Source: Bacteroidota bacterium (GTDB lineage: Bacteria > Bacteroidota > Bacteroidia > Flavobacteriales > Weeksellaceae). Taken from it: a stretch of DNA of 64,000 nt. Both the position numbers and the translations under genes were made by a program. Below the pieces are notes generated by a model. That model was not told where the DNA came from, did not search any database, and was given only the letters and a program-made list of their open reading frames with translations. Positions 1 to 9,400 of this stretch are shown piece by piece. Position 1 is the stretch's first letter. Every line of letters begins with the position of its first letter. Location of the stretch: NCBI GenBank assembly GCA_023422635.1, contig JAFAGO010000014.1, positions 1 to 64,000 on the forward strand, written 5' to 3'.

Positions 1-816
1 TTTCAAAATCATTTTGAAAAATGGCTAACAAGAATCGTTTTGTGTTCATTAAAGAAAGGTTACGTGAATAAACAATGCTTCGTTTTGTTCAATACTAAAC
101 AAAATTCTGGGAAAACCAGCTTTCTTCGATTTTTGATTCCCTCAACTCTGGAAAAGTATTATACAGAAGATATTGGTGTGGATAAAGACGGCCTCATTGC
201 TTTATGCAAGAACATTCTGATTAATATTGATGAGCTCTCGGTTATGTCGAAAACCGATGTTAATATTTTGAAGTCTTTCATTTCTAAAAATACCGTCAAT
301 GCGAGATTGCCTTATGATCGTAAATCCTCATTGATGCATAGAACGGCTTCATTTTGTGGTTCCACCAACCGATCAGATTTTTTAACGGATGAAACAGGAA
401 GTGTACGATGGCAGATTTTTGAAGTTTTGAAGATTGATTTCAATTATTCCAAAGAAATTGATATTGAAAAAGTCTGGTCACAAGCATATTACAATGCTTT
501 TGAAAGAAAAAACTACAATTCCGAACTCACGGCAGAAGATATTCAGGAAAACGAAAAGCGCAATGAGAAATTCAAACAGGTTTCTCTGGAACAGGAAATT
601 ATACTTACCCATTTTGAAAAATCTAAACTGCAAAGCGAATTTCTAACGCCTTCAGACATTATGCTGGCGATGAGCAATGCACTTGGTGTGCGACTTAACA
701 TCGTGAAAATTGGTAAAGCACTAACTGCCATGAATTATGAAAGAATCAAGCATCCGAAAAGACAGGTTTATGGCTATTTGATCAGAAGAAAGATTGAAGA
801 ATCATTAAATACTTAA
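1..816 (+). CDS. VapE/VirE-family P-loop helicase-like protein (5' partial)
   Basis: The reading frame is open from base 1, so the N-terminus lies outside the window; 271 residues are visible. They match the virulence-associated E (VapE) family: a relaxed Walker A (NTKQNSGKT, visible residues 31-39), a Walker B with acidic pair (ILINIDEL, D77/E78), and a downstream GSTNRSDFL...TGSVRW segment typical of this superfamily-3-like helicase group. The last 70 or so residues look like a winged-helix tail. Such proteins are usually paired with a primase on phages and mobilizable elements, and a Toprim primase follows here. The likely role is element replication; the first glycine of a canonical Walker A is replaced by Asn. 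Family assignment is fairly sure, exact biochemical role is inference. Confidence 0.8.
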   Translation, partial: FQNHFEKWLTRIVLCSLKKGYVNKQCFVLFNTKQNSGKTSFLRFLIPSTLEKYYTEDIGVDKDGLIALCKNILINIDELSVMSKTDVNILKSFISKNTVNARLPYDRKSSLMHRTASFCGSTNRSDFLTDETGSVRWQIFEVLKIDFNYSKEIDIEKVWSQAYYNAFERKNYNSELTAEDIQENEKRNEKFKQVSLEQEIILTHFEKSKLQSEFLTPSDIMLAMSNALGVRLNIVKIGKALTAMNYERIKHPKRQVYGYLIRRKIEESLNT

Positions 817-831
817 AAATCTCAAAAACCA

Positions 832-1017
832 CTTACCACTTACCTGAAATCATTTGGAACACTTCCTAATACTGTATTTATGACAAGGTAACTAAAGAGG
901 AATCAACTTACCTAATTACCTAAAATAATGAATAAAAATAAAGGTAAGCAGGTAATGAGAGGTAAGAAATAAAACACTTGCAAACAACGATCAATAAAGG
1001 TTTAGGTAAGAAGGTAA
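832..1017. repeat. Cluster of AGGTAA(G) / (C)TTACCT repeats, iteron-like
   Basis: The intergenic region between the helicase and primase genes holds nine full AGGTAA/TTACCT copies and one partial CTTACC: CTTACC 832-837, CTTACCT 839-845, AGGTAA 886-891, CTTACCT 907-913, TTACCT 916-921, AGGTAAG 942-948, AGGTAA 950-955, AGGTAAG 960-966, AGGTAAG 1004-1010 and AGGTAA 1012-1017. The left copies are mostly in one orientation and the right copies in the other, giving an overall inverted layout. This density is far above chance for a 6-mer. It may be a replication origin (iterons) or an operator for the replication genes; both are inference. Confidence 0.7.
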
Positions 1018-1064
1018 ACGAATTTCAAAAAAACTTTATAAAACAAAACACAAAAACACATTTT

Positions 1065-1931
1065 ATGAACTGCAAACAATTTAACAGCATCACGTTGGAA
1101 GAAGTCCTCCTTTCTCTCGGACACCTTCCCACGAAACAAAATGAAAAAGAAGCCTGGTATCTCAATCCTTTTGCCAACGAATCCCAGGCCTCTTTTAAAC
1201 TCGATAAAAAACTAAATCTCTGGTATCTTTTTTCAGAAGGAATTGGCGGTAACAACACCGATTTTATGATGAAATATCATAATTCTTCCGTAAAAGAAGT
1301 TCTGGAATGGGCAGCAAAGCAGAATTTTTCTTCTTTTCAACCGCAATATTCCTCATTAGAAAACCCCTCTAAAAGTTATGAAATTTTAGAAATTAAAAAC
1401 GTTCAACATCCTTCACTTATTCAATATCTGCAAGCTCGAAAATTGGAGACTCAAAAATCACAACTGGAAGAAATTCATTACAAACTGAACGGAAGAAATT
1501 ATTTCGGAATTGGCTTCAAAAATGATTCCGGAGGATATGAAATTCGCAATCCGCACATCAAAATCTGTTTGGGGAAAAAAGATATTTCCACCATTAAAAA
1601 AGAATCAACATCGATACGAGTTTTTGAAGGTTTTACGGATTATCTGTCATTCAGAATTTTGGAAAAACCGCTTGAAAAATCACCATCAGATTATTTGATT
1701 CTCAACTCTGTTTCGATGATTAAAAGAACAGTAGAATTGCTCAAGACTTACCCAAACATAGAACTCTTTTTGGATAATGACAGAACCGGAGATGATGCCA
1801 CTCAACTACTACAAAAAGAATTTCCATACGCACAAGATAATAGATTCTTGTATCAGCATTGTAAAGATCTGAATGAATTTTTGACCACAAGTGAAATTCC
1901 TGAACAGCGACGCAGAAAAATTGGTAGATAG
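1065..1931 (+). CDS. Toprim-domain DNA primase of a mobile element
   Basis: This 288-residue protein has the N-terminal fold region seen in CHC2-type primases of Bacteroidota mobilizable elements (residues about 1-90, with the WYLNPF...FKLDKKLNLWYLF pattern), though the zinc-binding cysteines and histidine are not evident. A Toprim domain follows at about 180-285, with the catalytic Glu in RVFEGFTDYLSF and the metal-binding acidic pair in FLDNDRTGD. It presumably primes element DNA synthesis together with the upstream VapE-like helicase. The ATG at 1065 is chosen because the in-frame TTG further upstream (978) would put coding sequence through the repeat cluster and gives an N-terminus unlike the family. 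Confidence 0.85.
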   Translation: MNCKQFNSITLEEVLLSLGHLPTKQNEKEAWYLNPFANESQASFKLDKKLNLWYLFSEGIGGNNTDFMMKYHNSSVKEVLEWAAKQNFSSFQPQYSSLENPSKSYEILEIKNVQHPSLIQYLQARKLETQKSQLEEIHYKLNGRNYFGIGFKNDSGGYEIRNPHIKICLGKKDISTIKKESTSIRVFEGFTDYLSFRILEKPLEKSPSDYLILNSVSMIKRTVELLKTYPNIELFLDNDRTGDDATQLLQKEFPYAQDNRFLYQHCKDLNEFLTTSEIPEQRRRKIGR

Positions 1932-1948
1932 TTAGTGCAAAAAGTACT

Positions 1949-1987
1949 CAATGTTTACAATAAGCATGATCGCTTACTGTAAAATTG
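1949..1987. other. Imperfect inverted repeat, candidate origin of transfer (oriT)
   Basis: CAATGTTTACAATAAGC (1949-1965) faces GCTTACTGTAAAATTG (1972-1987) across the 6-base spacer ATGATC. The inner 12-base arms match at 11 of 12 positions; the outer part matches after a one-base bulge. It lies about 100 bp before the mobC-like gene and its relaxase partner, the usual place for an oriT in mobilizable elements. There is no run of T directly after it, which argues against a simple terminator for the primase gene. Its role as oriT is inference. Confidence 0.45.
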
Positions 1988-2090
1988 AAACTTTTTGGTT
2001 TTTCTCCTATCGTCGAAAAACGTCTTGAAGCCGCTGAAATAGAAATATCAACACACAAATTTTAGAAGAATAATCATTAAACAATAGTAA

Positions 2091-2546
2091 ATGGAAAACG
2101 ATTTTTTGAAAGATTTTATCCTTCAGATTTCCAAACAGCAGGAACAGAAAGATGCGGATGAAAGAAGAAAAAAACACTTTCAAACCATTGGTAGAAAAGG
2201 TGGCCTAAGGAAGAAAACATCACAACAATTTTCAAAAGTTGTTTCAGTGAGATTAACGGAAAAAGAATTTGAAGAAATAGAAAAACAAGCCTCGAAATAC
2301 AACCTAAAAATCTCAAAATACCTTCGTTTACTTCTGACCGAAAAAGAACTCAAAATAAACGAATTTAAAACCGATCAAGTGCTGCTGCAATATGGAAATC
2401 ATTTTGTTCGAATAAAAAATCTCTTGAGGCATCGTGAGTTCTCGGAATTTGAAAATAAAAAGGAAATCCTACGGGAAATCGAAAACGTCACCCAACTAAT
2501 TTATCAATATCTGTACGATAAACAAAATACTCAACAAACAGAATAA
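2091..2546 (+). CDS. MobC-like ribbon-helix-helix mobilization protein
   Basis: The 151-residue protein is highly charged. Its middle part (residues about 40-85, VVSVRLTEKEFEEIEKQA then KISKYLRLLL) fits the ribbon-helix-helix fold of MobC/MbeC-type relaxosome accessory proteins, which bind near oriT and help the relaxase nick it. It sits about 100 bp after the oriT-like inverted repeat and ends 11 bp before the relaxase ATG, so the two are surely cotranscribed. The C-terminal 60 residues are predicted helical and may contact the relaxase. Functional assignment follows from fold and context. Confidence 0.75.
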   Translation: MENDFLKDFILQISKQQEQKDADERRKKHFQTIGRKGGLRKKTSQQFSKVVSVRLTEKEFEEIEKQASKYNLKISKYLRLLLTEKELKINEFKTDQVLLQYGNHFVRIKNLLRHREFSEFENKKEILREIENVTQLIYQYLYDKQNTQQTE

Positions 2547-2557
2547 TAAGATTGAAA

Positions 2558-3469
2558 ATGAATAACAGTGCCACAACCAGACGAATTTCCAAAATCGCTA
2601 TTGAATACAACGGCAACGACAAAGGAACTGCGGAAAGGGTTTATCAGAACAATTTATTAAGCCATGATCCGGAACAACAATTTAAAGAGATGAAAACCGT
2701 TGCAGATCGAAACAAAAATGTAAAAAACTGGGCATTGACCGGATATATTTCTCCTGAAAAATCCATTGGCGACCACCTTTCTAATGACGAACTCACGCAA
2801 TTGGCTTTAAAAGCATTAAAGAAAATTGGAGTGACAGAAGATAACCAAATGGTTATGGATATTCATTCGTCAACAAAGCAAAAGCATATTCACTTCATTG
2901 TAAATCGTGTGAATACGAATGGTATCAACACCATTAAAGCTCACAAAATTGGAGAAAACTTTGGCAAAGCCGTCCGTGAAGTTTGTCAGGAACTGAATTT
3001 GAAAACCGACATTGAAATTGGTAAAGAAAAGAAAAAACAGATGTTAATGGCATTGGATTCCTGCCTTAAAACTTCAAAAAACTTCGATGAACTTACGGAA
3101 AATATGAAAAGATTAGGTTATCGGATTACCCTTTCACAAAATGAAAAAGTGGGAATTTCGGGAATGAGGATCGTACGATTTGAAGATCTTAATCACCAAA
3201 CCGCACGTGAATATAAACCTGGTTACAAACTTTCGGAGATGACCAATAAACTGAAGATCACAGACATCAAACAAAAACTGCAAGAAAATCTGGAAAGATC
3301 AGAAAATATCAGTCTTACAGATCATTTTCAAGTCAAAAAAGATGAGCAGGAAAAATCAACTTCTGTAGGCAAACAACTTGAAGAAATGGCAAAGGAATTC
3401 ATGAAACCAACCTTCACTTCATCACCTGACGATGAATTATTAAAACGAAAAAAACGAAAATTCAGATAA
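2558..3469 (+). CDS. Relaxase/mobilization nuclease, MOBP-type
   Basis: The protein (303 residues from the ATG at 2558; a TTG lies two codons upstream) belongs to the relaxase/mobilization nuclease domain family. The metal-binding motif III is clear as KHIHFIVNRVN, with the paired histidines near residues 110 and 112. A tyrosine in the N-terminal IAIEYNG segment (about residue 17) is the best candidate for the nicking residue. The enzyme would cleave one strand at oriT and pilot it through a conjugation system supplied by another element. It follows the MobC-like gene closely and is followed after 1 bp by the next gene, so the three form an operon. The C-terminal 60 residues are low-complexity and charged. 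Confidence 0.85.
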   Translation: MNNSATTRRISKIAIEYNGNDKGTAERVYQNNLLSHDPEQQFKEMKTVADRNKNVKNWALTGYISPEKSIGDHLSNDELTQLALKALKKIGVTEDNQMVMDIHSSTKQKHIHFIVNRVNTNGINTIKAHKIGENFGKAVREVCQELNLKTDIEIGKEKKKQMLMALDSCLKTSKNFDELTENMKRLGYRITLSQNEKVGISGMRIVRFEDLNHQTAREYKPGYKLSEMTNKLKITDIKQKLQENLERSENISLTDHFQVKKDEQEKSTSVGKQLEEMAKEFMKPTFTSSPDDELLKRKKRKFR

Positions 3470-3470
3470 A

Positions 3471-4073
3471 ATGGAACAACAAAATCCAACCCCAACCGAT
3501 GGTTTCGAGTTATTGAAAAAAGTAATTGAGACCAATGAAGAAAATTCAAAGCAATCTCTTGAAGTCAGAAATGCATTGGAGGATATTCTGAACATGATTG
3601 GAATCACAGAATTAACCTTGCGTAAATCAAATGAAGCTTTGGAAAAAGCAGAAGAATTTTCAATACGAGAAGGTCAAAAAAGGAAGGAATTCATAGATTC
3701 AATTCCCAAAAGTATTGATGTTAATTTTTCTGTTCCTGCAGCTGAACAAATTGAGAAGTTCACAGCAAAATCCAAACTATTCAAATACTTTTTTGGAGGA
3801 ATAATGATTATGCTTATCCTCACTTTATTGATTACATTTTTTATGGGATATTATTCCAAGCAATGGTACTCGGAAAGCATCCGTAGCAAAATGGAAATCC
3901 GCCAACAGATTTTAGATGAAATTAAGAATAATGGACAGTCCGTTTACAAAGTTGAAGATTATCAACAACTGCAACACAACACTGAACTGATAAACAAATG
4001 GATGAAGAAGAACCCTAAGGATGCAGAGAAGTTTTTAAGGTTTAAAGATGGGTATGAGGCAAATTCAAAATGA
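3471..4073 (+). CDS. Single-TM coiled-coil protein of the mobilization operon
   Basis: I do not recognise a named family. The 200-residue protein starts 1 bp after the relaxase stop codon. It has a charged, probably helical N-terminal half (residues 1-95, rich in Glu and Lys), one clear transmembrane segment at about 103-128 (YFFGGIMIMLILTLLITFF), and a 70-residue charged C-terminal part. Proteins of this layout often follow relaxase genes in Bacteroidota mobilizable elements. It could anchor the relaxosome to the membrane or link it to a coupling protein, which is inference from location and topology. Confidence 0.6.
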   Translation: MEQQNPTPTDGFELLKKVIETNEENSKQSLEVRNALEDILNMIGITELTLRKSNEALEKAEEFSIREGQKRKEFIDSIPKSIDVNFSVPAAEQIEKFTAKSKLFKYFFGGIMIMLILTLLITFFMGYYSKQWYSESIRSKMEIRQQILDEIKNNGQSVYKVEDYQQLQHNTELINKWMKKNPKDAEKFLRFKDGYEANSK

Positions 4074-4786
4074 ATTATAATTTATCCCGTATATTTTGAA
4101 CGGAATTATGCAAGAATAAGCTGTCGTTTGATAAGTAAAATTATTATGAATTTTAGCTTGGAAAAACAGAAAAACATTATAAAAACCTATCATCCTATCA
4201 TCTTTATGAGAACGAAAATCGGTAAAAAATCAACAAACAAACCATAACAAGAGAACCTAATCATAATACTAAACTGTAAACGTAACAAAGTACTCATCTG
4301 AAAAAGATTACAAATCCAGAACCGTTTTTGTTTTCTCAACAACAGTACATTTTTTATCCTAAAAAAGAATGCAGAAATATATAAGCAGTGTTGGTAGATT
4401 AATTTCCATAGTTTTATGACAGTATTACACACAAATTTGTGCATTAACATGAGTGAAAACAAGGGAACATGAGTGGTGAGGGCTAAATAGTGTAATTGCA
4501 AAATATCTGTGTTGAATATTTTGTAATTTATATTAGAGAAATTTAAACCAATTGAATTCACAATAAATTTGGAGAAACAAAAATCACCATTTAATTGACT
4601 TGTCAAATTGCAGTATTTTGATAATTTTCAATGAGATCATGTCAAAACTTGCAAGTGAGCGCAAACAAATTAATAACGTAAAAGGTGTTTTCACCTTTTT
4701 ATATTCAACGAATACATATAAATTTAACAAAACTTTTGCACAATTGCTAAAAATTGTTAAATTTAAGAAGTAATTAAAACACAAAA
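4074..4786. other. 713-bp AT-rich intergenic region between mobilization and cargo genes
   Basis: No convincing gene is visible on either strand; the minus-strand open frames here have no recognisable domain and codon use unlike the neighbours. It holds a perfect 12-base palindrome CACAAATTTGTG at 4430-4441 and a strong hairpin with a T run at 4680-4700. The promoter of the T9SS/Rhs cargo is probably within the last 200 bp, but no clear TAnnTTTG box could be placed. Confidence 0.5.
4680..4700 (+). terminator. Intrinsic terminator-like hairpin
   Basis: AAAAGGTG (4680-4687) and CACCTTTT (4692-4699) form a perfect 8-base stem with a TTTT loop and the T run continues after it. It lies about 600 bp after the mobilization operon and 87 bp before the cargo gene, so it could end a long 3' untranslated transcript, an unseen small RNA, or act as an attenuator for the cargo operon. 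Confidence 0.55.
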
Positions 4787-6457
4787 ATGCCTATGAAATT
4801 AATTTCTATTGGTGTATCTTTTCTGTTGGGTATACTTGATTTTTCCGCACAGGAAACCAAAACGCTATGGCAGAAAGATATAGAATCTTCCACGCAGGAA
4901 ATTCTATCGGGACTTACCACCACACTAGACGGACAATATCTATTATCAGGAAGTTCAATCAATACAAAACCCCAAAAGCTTTCAACCGACAATTCTCAAG
5001 CAAATAACGGTTACGATTATCATATCTTAAAACTTGACCAAAAAGGAGGAAAAGTCTGGGAGAAATACTTTTCAGGAAATAAGAACGATTATCTCAATAC
5101 CTCCGTTTCTACGCAAGAAGGCGGATTCCTTTTAGCAGGCAGTTCCTACTCCAGCCAATCAGGAGACAAAAAAGAAATATCATTTGGTTCCTCCGATATG
5201 TGGATCATTAAAGTAGATGAAAATGGAGAAGAAGAGTGGCAAAGAACCATTGGAACAAAATACAGTGAAGATGCCTATTCCGCTGTTCAAACAACCGATC
5301 TAGGATATGTCATCGCAGGAGGCATCAGCGGAGCAAAATTTGGCTATGGTTCAAAAGATGCCATTATTACCAAACTGGACAAAGAAGGAAAAATCTTATA
5401 TCAACTCATCTTAGGAGGAAACAACAACGATCAGGTTGAAAAAATTATTCCTACCAAAGACGGAGGCTGTCTAATTGGCATCTATTCCCAAAGTTCAACA
5501 GGAACCTTAGAAGAAAAAGAAAGCATCCCATCAAAAGAATTTCTAAACACCTATAGTATACCCTCCAAAAATAGTGATAACACTTCAGAAGACTATGAAG
5601 TTTCCTTTTACCAAAAACAAACTCCGAACTACGGAATCGGAGACTATTGGTTGGTAAAACTGGACAAGAACGGAAAAGTTCAGTGGGAAAAGAACTATGG
5701 AGGAGAAGAAGATGACCACATAAGAACCTTAGCCTTTACCGACAATGGTTATATCGTTGGAGGGGAAAGCAGAAGCAAACCATCAGGCAATAAAGAAGCA
5801 GGAATAAAAGAAGGCACAGACCTTTGGTTGATTTCCCTTGATGAAAACGGAGAACAACAATGGCAAACGTCCTACGACTTTAGTACAAGAGATATCCTAA
5901 TGAGTCTTAATACCATTAAGGACAAAGACGATAAAAACAAAGGCTACCTTATTGGAGGATATTCACAGGCAGAAGGAAAAACAAAAAAAGATGACGAAAC
6001 CTTTTGGATGATGTATGTGAATGCAGAAGGAAAGGAACAGTGGCGAAAACTGGTCGAAGGCAAAGACAAGAGGAAAGAAGAACGTTTAGTATCCGCTTTA
6101 ATGAACAGAGATGGTTCTTATGTTTTGGCAGGAACAAGTGCCGAGCAATTAGGAGAACAGAATTGGAAGATTGTAAAACTGGGCAGCAAGCAGCTTGAAG
6201 ATTTAATAGAGAAGCAAGATATTAGAATCTATCCAAATCCTGTAGAAGATTACTGTTATGTAGAAATCGGCTTGGAGATCGAGAAAGGACAACAGTTTGA
6301 AGTCTATGTTCATGATATGAGTGGCAAAATGGTACAAACGATTAAAACCACTAATCAAGTCACCAAGATCAACACTTCCTCACTTCCTCAAGGTGTGTAC
6401 ATTGTTACCGCTACAACACCAACTAAATCTGTTAATGCTAAAATTGTTAAGAAATGA
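4787..6457 (+). CDS. Exported repeat protein with T9SS type A sorting domain
   Basis: The 556-residue protein begins with a signal peptide (residues 1-20, hydrophobic stretch ISIGVSFLLGIL then SAQ). The body carries at least six propeller-like repeats of the form W-x-x-K-L-D-x-x-G-x-x-x-W (for example MWIIKVDENGEEEWQ and YWLVKLDKNGKVQWE), each spaced 50-90 residues. The C-terminal 80 residues (from RIYPNPVEDYCYVEIG) are a typical type A sorting domain for the type IX secretion system, so the protein should be exported and then anchored to or released from the cell surface. Its stop codon overlaps the next gene's start (ATGA), so it is translated with the Rhs proteins. A second possible start is the ATG at 4793. 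Its own function is unknown. Confidence 0.8.
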   Translation: MPMKLISIGVSFLLGILDFSAQETKTLWQKDIESSTQEILSGLTTTLDGQYLLSGSSINTKPQKLSTDNSQANNGYDYHILKLDQKGGKVWEKYFSGNKNDYLNTSVSTQEGGFLLAGSSYSSQSGDKKEISFGSSDMWIIKVDENGEEEWQRTIGTKYSEDAYSAVQTTDLGYVIAGGISGAKFGYGSKDAIITKLDKEGKILYQLILGGNNNDQVEKIIPTKDGGCLIGIYSQSSTGTLEEKESIPSKEFLNTYSIPSKNSDNTSEDYEVSFYQKQTPNYGIGDYWLVKLDKNGKVQWEKNYGGEEDDHIRTLAFTDNGYIVGGESRSKPSGNKEAGIKEGTDLWLISLDENGEQQWQTSYDFSTRDILMSLNTIKDKDDKNKGYLIGGYSQAEGKTKKDDETFWMMYVNAEGKEQWRKLVEGKDKRKEERLVSALMNRDGSYVLAGTSAEQLGEQNWKIVKLGSKQLEDLIEKQDIRIYPNPVEDYCYVEIGLEIEKGQQFEVYVHDMSGKMVQTIKTTNQVTKINTSSLPQGVYIVTATTPTKSVNAKIVKK

Positions 6458-9400
6458 ATCAAATGATGAAAAAAATTATTTTAGTTTGTTATATTCTGAC
6501 ATCTATTATTCTTTATTCTCAAGCAGGGGGTGGAGATAGTCAAACAGAACAGTTTGTCAGAATGCCAAATACTGAAATGGCAAATCTAGGAAAGTTTACC
6601 GATGGTCCAGTTTCTCTTAACAAGGGAGTTCCCATAATTGATGTACCTATTTATGAACTTTCAGTAGGTAGTTTTTCGTATCCTATATCACTCAATTATC
6701 ATGCTTCAGGAGTTAAAGTTGATGAGATTGCCTCTTGGGTTGGTATGGGTTGGAAATTATCAGCAGAGGGCATGATTATGCGGCAACAGAGAGGAAATCC
6801 AGATGAAGGTTATTTTTTCAATAGCAATACACTGATGAATTTCTTAAACGGAGATCAAGAACAATTGATGCAAGACTATTTGTATTCTAAGACAGGTGAT
6901 TATGAAGCGGACTTGTTTACTTTTAATTTTTCTTCCTACAGTGGGAAATTTATGTATGATCAAATCTCTCACAAATTTATCAATACAATAAATCAGAACT
7001 TTATTTATGAATTTATACCTGGTAATAAAATACAATTAACTGATAATCAAGGAAACAAATTCATATTTACAGCTTTTGGTAAAACAGAAACAAGATTTAC
7101 ATTAGATGAAAAATTTGCTTTTGATGTTGAAGATAGACCTGTAGGACCAATAACATGGAAATTAACAAAAATTATTACCAATCAAAATAAAGAGATTATT
7201 TTTAATTATTCACAACAAATGGTTGAGCAGTATACGCAGCCAACATTATCAAAAAAAAGTAGAGTACTATTTGGAGGAGGGAACTGTATGCAAAACTATA
7301 GTAGTTTAGGACAAATAGATGAAGTATATACCTATTCACTTACTAAAATTGAGACCGATGACACTAACGTTAATTTCATTTGGTCTGAGCAGGAACGTTT
7401 AGACAGTGAAGTCAAAAGTCTGAACAAGATCGAAATTAGGAATAAAAATAATGATTTAGTAAAGTCTTTTAATTTTTCATATAACTTTGTACAAACCAGT
7501 GATAATCCAGATAGACAAAAGGATCGCTACAGGATGTATCTTGATCAGATTGATATACAATATCCAAATAATCAGATAGAATTGTATCGCCAGTTTTTTT
7601 ATTCTAATAGAAATAGGCTTCCATCAAGGTTATCAACGAAAAAAGATCATTGGGGCTTTCATAATAATAAGTACAATTCGGGTTATATTCCAAAATCCTT
7701 CATTAATTATTTAGGTCAGTTCATATACTTTGATGGTGGCGACAGGAACGTAGATCCGAATTATGCACAAGATGGAATTCTTAATAGAATTATTTTACCA
7801 ACAAAAGGTGAAATACAATATACCTATGAGAGCAACAAAATTTCAACTGACTCTTTAGATGTAGCTTCTAAAAATATACTTTTCCCTATAGCTTCTTACG
7901 CTCAACAATTTTTTAAAGACCCATCTTATATTCGATCTTCGCAATACAAATATCAATTTCCCTTTGTTATATCTAATGATTTATTGGAACTAAAGTCGGT
8001 AATTTCGTTAAGTGGTTGTCAGGGAGATTTGTTGTCAGAATTAGGTTGTGACTACCAATTTTATATTTTTAATGACACTGGAACTACAATACCAAGCAAT
8101 GCAACTCCAGTCTATCAAATTCTGAATAAAAATACAAATCTTTCATTTCCTTCAGGAAATTATATTCTGGGAGTAAAGCCAATAAATGATGATAATGTAG
8201 GATATTTTGATGTTAATTTTGAATTTTTAGAGCAACAAAAGCCTGACGAAATATACGTTGGTGGAGTTCGAGTAAATAAAATTGAATTTTATGACAATAG
8301 TGAAAAGAAAATAGAAAAAAGATATAAATACAACTACTTTAATAATAACATTTCGAGTGGACATATACAAAATGTACCTTCTTATGCCAAAGTCTACAAT
8401 GATAACGTTAAATGTTCATCAGGGGGATTAACCGGAGTTACAATTGCTCAGGTTAAGTCCATTCCGGTTTTACCTTTATATGATGAATCAGGAAGCAGTA
8501 TTATGTATACAAATGTAACAGAAGAGGTTATAAATTTAGATGATAATTCCAAAAATATTAAAACAGAGTATATATTTTCTTATGAACCTGATGTTAACCA
8601 ATCCTTGTATAATTCTAAAAACACATTACCGTTGCTTTCTTATGCATACAAAAGAGGAAACATTACAAAAAAAACAGAGTATAAAAATACCTCAGGCATA
8701 TACAATAAATCAATAGAAACAATAAATAGTTATGATTACATCGACAGAACTTTTGCTGCTTTCTACATTTCACAATATGATGACAGCAATTTTTATTATG
8801 AAGGTTACGCTTCCGGATTGGGGTATGCTTTAATGAATACTTCTCAAAAAACGGAGTATAGAGATGGTGTTGAAGTAGTAACCACAACACAAAACACATA
8901 TGATAGCAACACAAAAAATCTCTTAACGGAAACCGCTTTCTCACTTAATGAGTCAACAATAAAGAATTACAAATATTCTGTTGATAAAGGATATTCACTT
9001 CTTAATGCAAGTAACATGACAGGGATACCTTTAGAAGTTTTAACATTAAGAAATTCATCACCAGTATCAAGAGTTGAAACCATTTACCCAACTCTCCTTC
9101 CAGATGCTCAAACCGGCAATTTACTTCTTCCTAAAAAAATAGAATCATCAAAAGCCAATACATTAAATATTTCTAGCCCAGTATCTGAGACAAAAGAAAC
9201 GGATGTGGTCTTTGACCGATATGATGACAAAGGCAATATTTTACAATATACCATAAAAGGAATTACTCCTGTAACCATTATCTGGGGATATCATAAAACT
9301 CATCCAATTGCAAAAATTGAGGGAGCTTTTTATGATGATGTCAAGAACAATTCTTTAATAGCAAATATTATAAGCTTGTCGAATAATGATAATATAAGAC

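Noticed and set aside
4190..4784. Two minus-strand reading frames (138 and 66 residues) in the region before the cargo genes
   Set aside because: They are rich in Phe, Ile, Leu and Lys as expected from random AT-rich sequence, show no domain, and the second overlaps the terminator hairpin.
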